A program made the position numbers and the translations under genes. 64,000 nt of DNA from Myxococcales bacterium. GTDB taxonomy: Bacteria; Myxococcota; Polyangia; Nannocystales; Nannocystaceae. Shown one piece after another: positions 1 to 11,787 of this stretch; within the stretch, counting starts at the first letter, position 1; the number at the start of each line of letters is the position of its first letter. Below the pieces are notes generated by a model. It was given only the letters and a program-made list of their open reading frames with translations, was not told the origin of the DNA and did no database searches. Location of the stretch: assembly GCA_016793465.1 (NCBI GenBank), contig JAEUJW010000075.1:62001-126000 (forward strand). Reading direction: 5' to 3'.

Positions 1-296
1 CAGGCCAGGCTGGCGTGCTCGCGCCCGCGGACGCGCAGGACCTCGCTGTAGCGGTCGTCGATCGCGCTGGCGAGGTGCGCCGTGGTCCGCCCGGTGTTGC
101 CGCCGCCGATCTCCCCGGCCTCGAGCACGACGACCCGCCGACCCGCCTGCCCGAGCAGGTAGGCCGTGGTCAGCCCGGCGATGCCCGCACCGATCACGCA
201 CACGTCGGTCGTCGTGCCCGACAGCATCGGCGGGCACGCCGGCATCGCCACGCCCGCCCACGGAGACACGCTCTGCCTGTCGCTCGCGCTCGTCAT
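1..296 (-). CDS. FAD-dependent oxidoreductase (DAO family), N-terminal part
   Basis: Only the first 98 codons are inside the window; the rest lies beyond base 1. The ATG at 296 opens a protein with a PW motif near residue 13, then a Rossmann FAD-binding loop GAGIAGLTTAYLL at about residues 36-48, a beta2-terminating acidic residue (VVVLEAG), and a GNTGRTTAHL segment around residues 66-75. This opening is typical of glycine-oxidase-like FAD oxidoreductases that often carry a C-terminal Rieske [2Fe-2S] domain; that second domain cannot be seen here. The Zn alcohol dehydrogenase lies 106 bp upstream on the same strand, so co-transcription is possible. Substrate is unknown. The family call rests on the visible FAD motif. 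Confidence 0.8.
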   Translation of the reverse strand, partial: MTSASDRQSVSPWAGVAMPACPPMLSGTTTDVCVIGAGIAGLTTAYLLGQAGRRVVVLEAGEIGGGNTGRTTAHLASAIDDRYSEVLRVRGREHASLA

Positions 297-402
297 GCCG
301 CCGACCATGGCGCGAACGGCCCGCCCGCGCCCCGCGAAACCTGTGCACCGGCGGCGAGCGCCGGGCCGCGCGGTAAATCTTGCCGCGCGGCCCGGCCCCG
401 CG

Positions 403-1569
403 TCACGGCTTCAGGACCACCTTCACGCAGCTCTCTTCTTTCTTCTGGAACATCGCGTACGCGTCCGGCGCCTCGTCGAGGGTCAGCCGGTGCGAGATCA
501 CGAACGACGGGTCGACGCGCCCCTCCTCGATGTGCGCGAGCAGCATCTTCATGTAGCGGTGCGTGTGCGTCTGGCCCATCTTCAGCGTCAGCCCCTTGTT
601 GAAGGCGGCGCCGACCGGGAACTTGTCGACGATCCCGCCGTAGACCCCCGGGATCGAGACCACCCCGCCCTTGCGGCAGGCCTGGATGACCTGGCGCAGC
701 GCCGTCGGCCGGTCGGTCTGCAGCTTGACCGCCTGCTTGACGCGGTCGTACCAGTAGTCGAGCCCGTGGCCGTGCGCCTCCATGCCGACCGCGTCGATGC
801 AGGCGTCCGGCCCGCGCCCGTGCGTGCGCTCCTTCAGCTCGCCGAGCACGTCGGACCGCTCGTAGTCGAGGACCGTCGCGCCCTGCGTGCGCGCCAGCTC
901 GAGCCGCTCGGGGAAGCGGTCGATGGCGATCACCTCGCGCGCGCCCAGCAGCATGGCGCTCTTGATCGCCATCTGCCCGACCGGGCCGCAGCCCCACACG
1001 GCGACGGTGTCGTCGGGCTGGATCCCGCAGCTCTCGGCCGCCATGTAGCCGGTCGGGAAGATGTCGCCGAGGAACAGCACCTGCTCGTCGCTCAGCCCGT
1101 CGGGCACCCGCAGCGCGCCGACGTCGGCGAACGGCACGCGCACGAACTCGGCCTGCCCGCCGGCGTAGCCGCCGAACAGGTGCGAGTAGCCGAACAGCCC
1201 CGACGCCGCGTAGCCGTAGGCCTTCTCGGCCATGCTCGCATTGGGGTTCGAGCGGTCGCACAGCGCGGTCAGCCCGCGCGTGCAGAAGAAGCACGCCCCG
1301 CAGGCCAGGTTGAACGGCACCACCACGCGGTCGCCGATCTGCAGGTCGTGCACGTCGACGCCGAGGGCCACGACCTCGCCCATGAACTCGTGGCCGAGGA
1401 TGTCGCCCCTCTCCATGGTCGGGATGAGCCCCTCGTAGAGGTGCAGGTCGGAGCCGCAGATCGCACAGGTCGTGACCTTCAGGATCGCGTCGCGCGGGTG
1501 GAGGATCGTCGGATCGGGCGCCGTCTCGACCCGGACGTCGCGGGCGCCATACCATCGCAGTGCTTTCAT
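403..1569 (-). CDS. Zinc-dependent alcohol dehydrogenase (MDR family)
   Basis: A 388-residue medium-chain dehydrogenase/reductase. Near the N-terminus it has [13 protein letters not shown] (catalytic zinc Cys plus following Ser/Asp/His), then GHEFMGEVV (the GHE zinc/active-site motif), then a structural-zinc lobe with Cys spaced as C-G-A-C-F-F-C and a later Cys. The NAD(P) Rossmann loop reads [11 protein letters not shown]. This architecture matches threonine-dehydrogenase-like and glutathione-independent formaldehyde dehydrogenase-like enzymes; the alcohol substrate cannot be told. The ATG at 1569 starts [12 protein letters not shown], the usual family N-terminus; the open frame continues upstream without homology. 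It is divergent from the sigma factor gene across 224 bp. Confidence 0.88.
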   Translation of the reverse strand: MKALRWYGARDVRVETAPDPTILHPRDAILKVTTCAICGSDLHLYEGLIPTMERGDILGHEFMGEVVALGVDVHDLQIGDRVVVPFNLACGACFFCTRGLTALCDRSNPNASMAEKAYGYAASGLFGYSHLFGGYAGGQAEFVRVPFADVGALRVPDGLSDEQVLFLGDIFPTGYMAAESCGIQPDDTVAVWGCGPVGQMAIKSAMLLGAREVIAIDRFPERLELARTQGATVLDYERSDVLGELKERTHGRGPDACIDAVGMEAHGHGLDYWYDRVKQAVKLQTDRPTALRQVIQACRKGGVVSIPGVYGGIVDKFPVGAAFNKGLTLKMGQTHTHRYMKMLLAHIEEGRVDPSFVISHRLTLDEAPDAYAMFQKKEESCVKVVLKP

Positions 1570-1793
1570 GTTCGTGTGCCTCGGGCTCCGGCATGCCTCA
1601 TCCCGCGCGGCGGCTGGCGGTTCCCACGCGCGACGACTGTGCGGCCTCCGCCGCAGCCCCTGCGGCTCGCGTCGACCTCGCGTAAACCGGCGAATTACGG
1701 CCGCTGCTGCCCTCCTGGCGAACTCCCCAGGCGCGCGGCGCAGCAAGCCTTGCGGACCGGCGGCGAGCCGCGGCGAGGCATCGTCTGGACACG

Positions 1794-3029
1794 ATGACCA
1801 CCGCCACCTTCCCCGCACCGGCCGGTTCCTCGGACGCCGCCGAACTCGGCCAGCTCCACGCCTACTTCCGCGACATGTCGAACCACACGATCATGTCCGC
1901 GGCCGACGAGATCGCCGTCGCCCGCACGATCGTCGCGCTGCGCCGGTCGCTGTGGACGGCGATCTTCTCCTATCCCCCGTTCATCGCGCCCCTCACCGAG
2001 CTGGTGGTGAGCCGGGCCGACGGCGCCGCGCAGGGCGACGAGGTCGCCGCCCTGCGGGCCACCTCGCGGGCCCTGCGAGACCGCGACACCCGCGCCAACC
2101 AGCTGGCCTTCGAGGCCGCCCGCGCCGCCCTGGTGGAGCGCATGGTCGTCCTCGACGTCGACGGGCCGATCGCCGACGAGGTCGCCGCCGAGCTCGACGC
2201 CGTGGCCGCCGACGCGCCCGGCGAGCGCAGCCTCGTCGTGCCGTGCATGCCGCGGCAGGGCAGCCACCCGTTCGAGCTGTACGTCCGTCAGGTCCGCGAC
2301 GCGTTGGTGGCCCTGCGCGCGGCCCGCTCCAAGTTCGTCGAGGCCAACCTCCGCCTGGTCGTCGTCATCGCCCGGCGTTACAGCCGCGGCCGCATGTCCC
2401 TGTCCGACCTGATCCAGGAGGGCAACCTCGGGCTGATGAAGGCCGTCGGCCGCTTCGACCCCGACATGGGCTGCCGCTTCTCGACCTACGGCAGCTGGTG
2501 GATCCGCCACGCGATCACCCGCGCCCTCGCCGACAAGGGCCGCGCCATCCGCGTGCCCGTCCACCTCATCGAGGCCGCCCACCGCCTCGGCCGCGCCCGC
2601 GTCGAGCTGCGCCGCGCCCTCGGCCGCGAGCCCACCGTCGAGGAGGTCGCCGCCCACACCGGCATGTCCGCCGCCAAGGTCGAGCGCGTCGAGTCGGCCC
2701 GCCTCGACCCCATGGTCAGCCTCGACGGCCCCCCCGGCGAGCACGACGGCCGCCACACCATCGACCTGCTCGCCGACGACGACGCCCCGCCGCCCGGCGA
2801 CCGCCTCGACGCCGAGGTCGTGCAGTCCCACCTCCGCGAGGTGCTGAAGAACCTGCGCCCGCTCGAGGCCGACATCCTGCGCCAGCGCTTCGGCCTCGCC
2901 GACGAGCAGGAGCGCACCCTCCGCGAGATCGCCGACCAGTACTCGCTGTCGCGCGAGCGCATCCGCCAGCTGCAGGAGCAGGCCCTCGGCAAGATCCGCA
3001 CGGAGCTGCGCCGCCGCGCCCTGGTCTGA
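1794..3029 (+). CDS. RNA polymerase sigma-70 family factor (RpoD-like, alternative)
   Basis: A 411-residue sigma-70 family factor. Region 1.2 is recognisable near residues 20-50. A non-conserved spacer follows, then region 2 with [19 protein letters not shown] and [20 protein letters not shown], the [11 protein letters not shown] helix of region 2.4, region 3 (RVPVHLIE) and region 4 with [19 protein letters not shown], a clear helix-turn-helix for -35 recognition. It is shorter than primary sigma (no acidic region 1.1), so a group 2/3 factor or RpoH-like role is likelier. Its RVPVHL segment fits the RpoD/RpoS/RpoH class rather than ECF factors. It lies alone, divergent from the alcohol dehydrogenase. 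Targets cannot be inferred. Confidence 0.93.
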   Translation: MTTATFPAPAGSSDAAELGQLHAYFRDMSNHTIMSAADEIAVARTIVALRRSLWTAIFSYPPFIAPLTELVVSRADGAAQGDEVAALRATSRALRDRDTRANQLAFEAARAALVERMVVLDVDGPIADEVAAELDAVAADAPGERSLVVPCMPRQGSHPFELYVRQVRDALVALRAARSKFVEANLRLVVVIARRYSRGRMSLSDLIQEGNLGLMKAVGRFDPDMGCRFSTYGSWWIRHAITRALADKGRAIRVPVHLIEAAHRLGRARVELRRALGREPTVEEVAAHTGMSAAKVERVESARLDPMVSLDGPPGEHDGRHTIDLLADDDAPPPGDRLDAEVVQSHLREVLKNLRPLEADILRQRFGLADEQERTLREIADQYSLSRERIRQLQEQALGKIRTELRRRALV

Positions 3030-3064
3030 ACCCCGTCGAGCACCGGCGGGCTCCTCGAGCGGCG

Positions 3065-3793
3065 TCACCGCCCGATGGCGAGCAAGCGCCGCAGGACCCC
3101 GACGAGGTTGGCGAGGTCGAGCGGCATGCCGAACAGCACGCCGTAACCCTCGCGCCAGCGCGGGTTGCAACGCTCGTATCGCGCCAGCACCGCGCGGCCC
3201 GCCGCGGACCTCGGCTCGTGGGGTCCCGGGAGAGTTCGCATCACGACCAGCCGCTGCTCGGCGAGCCAGCTCGCGCCGAACAGCGACGGCGCGGCGACAT
3301 CGAGCAGCGCCACCAGCTGGCGCGGCGCGTCGGGCTCGCACGTCGCCCAGAAGTGGGCGAAGGTCCGCGCCCCGACCACGAACGACGTCGGATACGACGC
3401 CCCCGTCCACACCACGCGGGACACGGTCCGGCCGCGCCGGCAATGAACGTAGAGGTTCCACGCGTTGCCCAGGGTGTAGGCCGGGTGGGCGCGGTACTGC
3501 TGGGCGGCGAACACGTAGTTGCCGTAGCAGACCAGGTGGCGCTGGCCGCCGTGCTCGAAGACCCGGGAGTTCATGTCGATGAACGTCTGCACCGCGCCGT
3601 CGCGGTCCCTGCCGACGGCGATCGTTGTCCCCGGCGCGCGCAACCAGGAGGCCACCGCCGCGCGGTCCGCTTCGGCGGTCACATGGGGCTTGAGGGCGAG
3701 GAAGCGCGCGCGGAGGCGCAGCAGCTGATCGAGCGTCGTCTCGCAGAGCGCAGGGCCATCGATGATCTGGAGGTCGAGCCCGCGGATCCACAT
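3065..3793 (-). CDS. Hypothetical protein, possibly GNAT-like fold
   Basis: A 242-residue protein starting at ATG 3793 (MWIRGLDLQII). No family is recognised with certainty. The middle part (RDRDGAVQTFIDMNSRVFEHGG, then a CYGNYVFAAQQYRAHPAY stretch, then WNLYVHCRRG) has the strand-helix spacing of an N-acetyltransferase-like domain, but the acetyl-CoA loop R/Q-x-x-G-x-G/A is not clear. There is no signal peptide or membrane helix. It converges on the sigma factor gene with 35 bp between stop codons. A hexamer TACCAT lies 8 nt before the ATG and could be a -10 element. Treat the fold as a guess. Confidence 0.6.
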   Translation of the reverse strand: MWIRGLDLQIIDGPALCETTLDQLLRLRARFLALKPHVTAEADRAAVASWLRAPGTTIAVGRDRDGAVQTFIDMNSRVFEHGGQRHLVCYGNYVFAAQQYRAHPAYTLGNAWNLYVHCRRGRTVSRVVWTGASYPTSFVVGARTFAHFWATCEPDAPRQLVALLDVAAPSLFGASWLAEQRLVVMRTLPGPHEPRSAAGRAVLARYERCNPRWREGYGVLFGMPLDLANLVGVLRRLLAIGR

Positions 3794-3974
3794 CGCGGCG
3801 GATGGTAGCGCAGCCGGTGCATCGCCCGGGGAGCGCAGGTGCAGGCGGCAGAGGGCGTGGTGCGTCGGGGGATCCGCGATGCCCGGACGCCCTGGCCCTG
3901 ACACCCACCGAGCGTGACCTCGGGCGACGAGCCCCGCGACGACCTGCGCCGCGGGGCCATGTGTGCGGTCCCCG

Positions 3975-6900
3975 TCAGTCGGTGACCGCGAGCTTGCCGA
4001 GCTTGCCCATGCTCAGCGTGCGCACCAGCGCCGCCATGGTCACGTGCGGGTTCGGGTCGCTGGCGAGGCTCCAGCCCGGCCCGCGCATCGCCTTGGGCAG
4101 CAGCGGGCGCACCGCGTTGTCGAGCACCTTCTCGCCCTCGCGGTTCAGCAACCCGGCGAACAGCCCGGCGATCACGCCGTCCTTCTCGAGCTGGAGGTCG
4201 AACTTGGCCTCCTTGAAGTCGTAGCGCAGCCCGCCGAACACGAAGTTCATGGGCCCGAGCCCGTCGAGGATCAGCGGCGGGTCGGCCGACACCTGCAGGC
4301 CCTCGTGGTCGATGCGCACCACCACCTCGGTCTTCGGGTCGAGCTTCACCGCGATCAGCTTGTCGGTGAACAGCACCAGGTTGCCGTCCTTGTCGGCCTC
4401 GAAGCGGTCGAGCACGTCGGCCAGCGTCAGCTCGTCCTCCGGCTTGTCGAGCGTGGGGTCGACCGCGGCCAGCGCCTTGCGCAGGAGGCCCTCGGCCACC
4501 GCGTTCTCGACCTGCCCGAAGTCGCCGAGCTGCAGCTCGCCGCTGACCATGTGGTAGCGCGCCGCGTGCAGCGTGACGCGCAGCCGCAGCCCCGGCACGT
4601 CGACGACGATCCCGCGCACGCTGGCGAACTTCAGCTCGTGCCGGCTCGCCCGGATCTCGAGCACGTCGTAGGGGTCCATCGCCACCTCGGTGCGCGCGAA
4701 CCCCAGCGGCAGCTGGGCCTTCCACACCTTGACCATCGCCGGCTCGTCGACCAGCTCCGGCGGCGGCGGCAGCACGCGCACGCCGAGCTTCTGCGTCCAC
4801 ACCGGCAGGCGCGGCAGCAGCAGCACGCGCAGCAGGTGGCTGACGAGCGCCGCGGTCCGCGTGCCCACGCCCTCCTCCTCGACGTAGAACCGCTGCGGCA
4901 CGGCGCCGGTGACCACGTCGACCGACCAGTCGGCGAAGCGCAGGCGCAGCGCGTGCAGCCCGACGTCCGGCAGGAAGTCGAGCCCCGCCACGTAGAGCCC
5001 CGCCTCGCAGCGCAGCGACACGCCCTCGGGGTCGAGCGAGGCCACCACGGTCCCGCCGGGCGGCACGCACAGCTCGACCGAACCCACCGCCAGCAGCACC
5101 TGCCGCCCGTCGCGCAGCGGCCGGTCCGCCGGCCAGCACAGGCGCAGCAGCGGCGCCAGCAGCACGCGCGCGGCCTGGGCCAGCAGGTGGTGCTCGAGCT
5201 CGCCGGTCGCCGGGTCGCACTCGAGCGCCAGCGTGAACGGCATGAACGTCGCCGAGGCGCCGCGCACGACCAGCTGCGCGCCGAGCCTCTCCATGCGGAC
5301 CACGGCCTCGCCGGTGAAGCGCACCTGCGCCTGCGACAGCTCGATCGTCAGCCCCTGCGAGGCGTCGACGTGGGCCGCGAACTGCCCGACGTGGGCCAGC
5401 TCGGCCTCGTAGATCGGCGGCAGCGTCGGCGCCCTGGCCGGCTCGCGCGCCGGCGGCGGCTCCGGCAGGGCCAGCCGCTTGGCCACGGCCCGGGCCACGC
5501 CGTCGGGCACCGCGCGGTCGATCGCCGACCGCAGCACGCGCATCAGCAGCGGCCCCGCCGGCGGCTCGCTCTCGACCTCGAGGCGGTCCTCCGCCGACAG
5601 CCAGCGGACCCGGCCGAGCGCCACGTCGGCGATCATGCCGCCGCCGCCGTCGAGCATCAGCGGCTCGCTCGCCGCGACCTCGAGCCCGTCCGCCGTGCGC
5701 CGCAGCGACAGCGTCGCGCCCGGCGCGAGCGTCAGCTTGGCCCCCAGCTTCTCGAACAGCGTCCAGCGCTCCTCGCTCCGGGTGTCCGGCCACAGCGCGA
5801 GGCCCTTGCGCAGCAGCGGCAGCAGGAACGCCTCGATGCACAGCCCCGCCAGCGCCGTCATGTACGGCCCCATCGCCGGCGTCGAGTCGACCAGCAGCGC
5901 CCGCGTCGGCAGGTCGTACCGCAGCCCGCGCAGGTGCAGCGCCAGCTTCAGCTCCGGCGCCAGCAGCAGCAGCCCGCGCCCGCTGCGGACCGTCAGCACC
6001 GCCGGCCCCAGCATGGCCGTCAACGTGTCGGTCGGGTCCATGCGCAGCTCGAGCTTGCCGACCGCCGGCAGCGTCACGTCGGCCAGCGTCACCACGAACG
6101 CGCGCGCCTCCTCGGGGTCGAACTCCGCCGCGTCCATGGCCGCCACGCCGAGCCACGACGGAGCGTGCGGCGCGGCGCGGACCTGCAGCAGCGAGCCCGC
6201 CACCGCCTGACCGAACGCCCCCAGCCCCGGCTCGCCGTCGACCTCGAGCGCGCCGTCGGCCCGGCGGTAGACCACCCGGCGCAGCTTCGCCGGCGGCAGC
6301 GGCAGGCCCTCGAAGATCGCCTCGAGCCCGCCGGGCGCGACCAGCTCGACGGCCTCGTCGCCGAGGCGCAGCTCGACCTCGGCGCCCGCCTGCGTCCTGA
6401 GCTCGACGCCCTTGCCCGCGCCGAAGCCCTGCCGCCAGATCACATGGTTCGGGCCCTCGTCCCACAGACCGCCCGCGCGCAGCCGCTCCTTCGGCAGCTT
6501 CGGCCGCACCATGCCCTCGAACACCTTGCCGAGCAGCGCCCGCCCGAGCGGCCCCAGCGGCGGCTCGGTCTGCAGCGAGATCCCCACGTCGTCGGCCGTG
6601 CGGGTGTCGACGTCGATCCGCACCAGCCGCAGCTCCGCCAGCTCGGGGAACTGATCGGTGAACAGGTACAGCCCGCGCGACGCCGCGACGCGCAGCCCGC
6701 CCGCGTGCTTGGTGATCACCACCTCGCCCTCGCGGTCGGTCGCCAGCCCGACGCGGCTGAGCGGCCCCAGCGGAACTTTGAACAGGATCCGCGTCGCCTC
6801 CGGCACGTCGTCCGCGGTGATCCGCAGGCTCGCGAGGGCCGCCACGAGCGCCGCCTTCGACGCCGACACCACCCCGAGGAACCCGGCCTTCTTGCCCTCG

Positions 6901-7751
6901 CCCGCGCGCGCCAGCGAGTGCGGCGCGACGCCGGCTCCGACCTCGCTGCCGTCGTGCTCGACCGGCCCCTCGCCCCCGCGCAGCCGCTCGACCAGCTGCA
7001 GCAGGTGCTCGCGCCGCGCCGGATCCGCGAACAGGTCGTAGCCCGGACGCGCCATCGCCGGCGGCAGCTTCGGCTTCAGCCACCGCGTCAACGCCCACGC
7101 GGCGACCTGCAGGATGCCGCGCCGCAGCGGGCCGACCCCCGACGTCTGCGCCGAGATCTTGCCGCTCGCGAAGTCGTAGCGCAGCCCCAGCACCTTCAGC
7201 GGGATGCCGAGGAACCGCAGCAGCGCCGGCCGCGACAGCGACACGATCAGCGCCTCGCCGTCGATGTCGAGCGCCGCCCGCGTCTCCGGCGTGACCGTCA
7301 CGCTGGTCCGCGGGAACCGCTTGCGCGCCAGCGGCACGCGCCTGGCCAGCGCCCCGGCCGAGCTCGTGCCCGGCTTCCAGCCCAGCGCCTGGCGCAGCAC
7401 GCTGCACAGCAGCACCGTCAGCGTGCGGTCGAACAGCGGGCCCAGGCCCGACGCCTCGCCGCGCACCAGCCCGTCGACGAGGTCGACGTGCACCGCCCGC
7501 AGCGCGACCGTCGGCAGCGCGTCGTCCTCGGCGCGCAGCACCAGCCCGCCGCCGGCCACCAGCTCCGCCGCGTGGCGGTCGACCTCGAGGTGGATGGCCC
7601 GGTCGAGCCGCAGCTCGCCCTCGACCGCCCCGATCACCGGCAGCTCGACCGATCCGAGCGGCTCGCGCGGACCGACCGGATCCGCAGCGGGCGCCTCGTG
7701 GGGCGCGCGGTAAGGCAGTTGCGTATCCGTCGGCATGGTCTTGGTCGTCAT
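3975..7751 (-). CDS. Giant repeat protein, unknown function
   Basis: A 1258-residue protein from ATG 7751 (a second ATG at 7736 is equally possible). No known domain is recognised and there is no N-terminal signal. It is built from about eight or nine divergent copies of a unit: a beta-rich section ending in a strand such as LRYDFASGKI, LRYDLPTRAL or LRYDFKEAKF, then a turn with a G-P pair (PPLGPLGRALL, PPAGPLLMRVL, PAMGPYMTALA), then a hydrophobic/amphipathic helix often ending in KLP or LLP. Alternating hydrophobic strands followed by such helices resemble lipid-handling repeat proteins (AsmA/TULIP-like), but this is only a resemblance. It is divergent from the trehalose gene across 172 bp and codon use matches its neighbours. 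Confidence 0.75.
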   Translation of the reverse strand: MTTKTMPTDTQLPYRAPHEAPAADPVGPREPLGSVELPVIGAVEGELRLDRAIHLEVDRHAAELVAGGGLVLRAEDDALPTVALRAVHVDLVDGLVRGEASGLGPLFDRTLTVLLCSVLRQALGWKPGTSSAGALARRVPLARKRFPRTSVTVTPETRAALDIDGEALIVSLSRPALLRFLGIPLKVLGLRYDFASGKISAQTSGVGPLRRGILQVAAWALTRWLKPKLPPAMARPGYDLFADPARREHLLQLVERLRGGEGPVEHDGSEVGAGVAPHSLARAGEGKKAGFLGVVSASKAALVAALASLRITADDVPEATRILFKVPLGPLSRVGLATDREGEVVITKHAGGLRVAASRGLYLFTDQFPELAELRLVRIDVDTRTADDVGISLQTEPPLGPLGRALLGKVFEGMVRPKLPKERLRAGGLWDEGPNHVIWRQGFGAGKGVELRTQAGAEVELRLGDEAVELVAPGGLEAIFEGLPLPPAKLRRVVYRRADGALEVDGEPGLGAFGQAVAGSLLQVRAAPHAPSWLGVAAMDAAEFDPEEARAFVVTLADVTLPAVGKLELRMDPTDTLTAMLGPAVLTVRSGRGLLLLAPELKLALHLRGLRYDLPTRALLVDSTPAMGPYMTALAGLCIEAFLLPLLRKGLALWPDTRSEERWTLFEKLGAKLTLAPGATLSLRRTADGLEVAASEPLMLDGGGGMIADVALGRVRWLSAEDRLEVESEPPAGPLLMRVLRSAIDRAVPDGVARAVAKRLALPEPPPAREPARAPTLPPIYEAELAHVGQFAAHVDASQGLTIELSQAQVRFTGEAVVRMERLGAQLVVRGASATFMPFTLALECDPATGELEHHLLAQAARVLLAPLLRLCWPADRPLRDGRQVLLAVGSVELCVPPGGTVVASLDPEGVSLRCEAGLYVAGLDFLPDVGLHALRLRFADWSVDVVTGAVPQRFYVEEEGVGTRTAALVSHLLRVLLLPRLPVWTQKLGVRVLPPPPELVDEPAMVKVWKAQLPLGFARTEVAMDPYDVLEIRASRHELKFASVRGIVVDVPGLRLRVTLHAARYHMVSGELQLGDFGQVENAVAEGLLRKALAAVDPTLDKPEDELTLADVLDRFEADKDGNLVLFTDKLIAVKLDPKTEVVVRIDHEGLQVSADPPLILDGLGPMNFVFGGLRYDFKEAKFDLQLEKDGVIAGLFAGLLNREGEKVLDNAVRPLLPKAMRGPGWSLASDPNPHVTMAALVRTLSMGKLGKLAVTD

Positions 7752-7923
7752 CGATCGCTGGGTTCGTCGGCCTGGGGGAACACCCCTGCGGCATTCGTGC
7801 CCGCGGTCGCCCCGCCCGACCACGCGAAGGAGTTGCAGGGCCGTGCGACGATCGTTCGCCGCCTGTTCGCCCCCGCGATCCCCGCGGTTGCCCGTCTGCG
7901 ATCGTGCCGCACACTTGCGGCCC

Positions 7924-10083
<2,160 letters not shown>

Positions 10084-10174
10084 CTCGACGTCAGGCGACG
10101 GCCCGGTCGTGCGTGCACTTCCACGCATACGACGATATCGCCGCAAGCGCTGCGTGGACCGCAGCCCTTGCTGA

Positions 10175-10180
10175 TATGGT
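10175..10180 (+). promoter_or_regulatory. -10 hexamer for a leaderless transcript (Rieske gene)
   Basis: TATGGT is followed by exactly 6 nt and then the GTG at 10187. With a transcription start about 7 nt after the hexamer, the mRNA would begin at the start codon. This decides for the GTG at 10187 over the out-of-frame GTG at 10185. No -35 is evident. Confidence 0.5.
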
Positions 10181-10186
10181 GGCCGT

Positions 10187-11233
10187 GTGCTGCCCCCGAA
10201 GCCCGCCCACCCCCTCACGCCCTTCCCGCGCGGCTGGTACCTCGCAGCCCACGCCGACGAGCTGCAGGCCGGCGACGTGCGCCCGCTCCGCCTGTTCGGC
10301 CGGGACCTCGTGCTGCTGCGCGACGCCGGCGGCGCGGCCCACCTGGTCGACGCCTACTGCCCGCACCTCGGCGCCCACCTCGGCCGCGGCGGCAAGGTCG
10401 TCGGCGACTGCATCCGCTGCCCGTTCCACGGCTGGGAGTTCAACGCCGGCTCCGGCGCCTGCGAGCGCACCGCCAACGGCGACCCCGCCCCGCCGAAGGC
10501 CCGCCTCGAGCGCTGGCCGCTGCTCGAGCGCCACGGCATGCTCCTCGTGTGGTTCCACGAGCAGCGCGAGCCCGCCTCGTGGGACGTCGGCGAGCTGCCC
10601 GAGCTCGACGAGCCCGGCTGGTCGCAGTGGCACCACCGCGAGTGGACCCTGCGCACGACCATCCAGGACGTCAGCGAGAACGACGCCGACGTGGCCCACT
10701 CGCCGGTCATGCACGGCTTCACCGAGGGCATGCCCGACCTCGAGATGGACGCCGACGGCGCCCGCTGCAACTGGGGCATGCAGGCGGTCGTCAAGCTCGG
10801 CCACTTCGGCGTGCCGCAGGTGCCCGTGCTCGGCCCCCTGCTGCGGATCCCCGAGCGCGCCCCCAGCCGCATCAGCGTGACCCGCTGGGGCCTCAGCCTC
10901 GGCTGGATCCGGACCACCCTCGACCTCCCCGCCGGCCTCAAGTTCCGCAGCCAGACGCTCGCGACCACCACGCCGATCGACCACGAGCACGTGCGCCTGA
11001 CCCTGCGCCACCGCGTGCGCCGCGTGCCCGTGATCGGCGGCCTCGTGCTCGGCAACTACAGCCGCCTCTTCAACAATATCGTCAGCCAGGACATCGAGAT
11101 CTGGGAGCACAAGATCTACCGCATGCGCCCGGTCGCCTCGCGCTCCGACTGGGCGGTGCTCCGCTTCCGCCGCTGGGCCCGCCAGTTCTACGACCCCGCC
11201 GCCTACGACGCCGCCCACGCCGAGGCGACCTGA
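10187..11233 (+). CDS. Rieske-type aromatic ring/sterol oxygenase, terminal component
   Basis: A 348-residue Rieske non-haem iron oxygenase. The [2Fe-2S] Rieske ligands are C58, H60, C78 and H81 (CPHLG ... CPFHGW). The catalytic mononuclear iron motif lies in ENDADVAHSPVMHG, with N165/D168, H171 and H176. Length and motif order match the KshA / cholesterol 7-desaturase (DAF-36/Neverland) and bacterial sterol-demethylating Rieske class, which takes electrons from a separate reductase not present here. Some myxobacteria of the Nannocystis type make sterols, so a sterol or steroid substrate is a reasonable inference, not proven. A membrane-associated hydrophobic segment (VPVIGGLVLGNYSRLFNNIV) lies near the C-terminus. 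Start is GTG. Confidence 0.88.
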   Translation: MLPPKPAHPLTPFPRGWYLAAHADELQAGDVRPLRLFGRDLVLLRDAGGAAHLVDAYCPHLGAHLGRGGKVVGDCIRCPFHGWEFNAGSGACERTANGDPAPPKARLERWPLLERHGMLLVWFHEQREPASWDVGELPELDEPGWSQWHHREWTLRTTIQDVSENDADVAHSPVMHGFTEGMPDLEMDADGARCNWGMQAVVKLGHFGVPQVPVLGPLLRIPERAPSRISVTRWGLSLGWIRTTLDLPAGLKFRSQTLATTTPIDHEHVRLTLRHRVRRVPVIGGLVLGNYSRLFNNIVSQDIEIWEHKIYRMRPVASRSDWAVLRFRRWARQFYDPAAYDAAHAEAT

Positions 11234-11376
11234 GCCCGCGCGCCCGGCCGATCACGCGTCAGCGCCGGCGTCGGGCGAGCGTCGCCGGAGCAGCGAGGAT
11301 GTGGACGCGGAGGGCCCGCCGAGCTCGCCGTCGCGACCCCCACGCGAGGCGCACGAAACCGCGGGCCCCCGCGCCC

Positions 11377-11787
11377 TCAGTGCGCCAGGCGGACCCGGCG
11401 CTCGCGCGGCGGACGGGGCGCGCGCGGCGGCCGGTCGAGCGCGAGCTCGTGCCCGCGGCGGAACGCGTCCTCGATCAGGATGGCCACGCGGACCGCGTCC
11501 GCGGTGAAGCCGGCGACCACGTCGGCCGGGACCTCGCCGGCGCGCGCGCGGATCATCGCCCGCAGCAGCTCGCGCTCGGCCGGCGTCGCCGCGGCGCGGG
11601 CGGCCGCCCACGCCTCGACCTCGCCGTCGATCAGCGCCAGCACCTCGCGCACGCGCTCGACGCTGGTCGTCTCGCCGATGAAGCGCCAGGCCGCCTGCTC
11701 GAGCGCCGCCAGCAGCGGCACCGCCCGTTCGTCGAGCCCGCAGCGGCGCAGCAGCAGCAGCATGAGGGAGTTGTCGGTCGCGGTCAC
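11377..11787 (-). CDS. Hypothetical protein coupled to rpsD
   Basis: A 136-residue, mostly helical, Ala/Arg-rich protein with a basic C-terminal tail (RPPRAPRPPRERRVR). No domain recognised. Its ATG overlaps the stop codon of the upstream S4 gene by 4 nt (ATGA at 11784-11787), so it is very probably translationally coupled to S4. The basic Pro/Arg tail would fit RNA or ribosome contact, but that is speculation. G/C third-position bias is strong throughout, supporting a real gene. Confidence 0.7.
   Translation of the reverse strand: MTATDNSLMLLLLRRCGLDERAVPLLAALEQAAWRFIGETTSVERVREVLALIDGEVEAWAAARAAATPAERELLRAMIRARAGEVPADVVAGFTADAVRVAILIEDAFRRGHELALDRPPRAPRPPRERRVRLAH

Noticed and set aside
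10160..10180. Possible sigma-54 promoter before the Rieske gene (TTGCT at 10169-10173)
   Set aside because: No TGGC at the required 5-nt spacing upstream; a sigma-70-type TATGGT with 6-nt spacing explains the start better.
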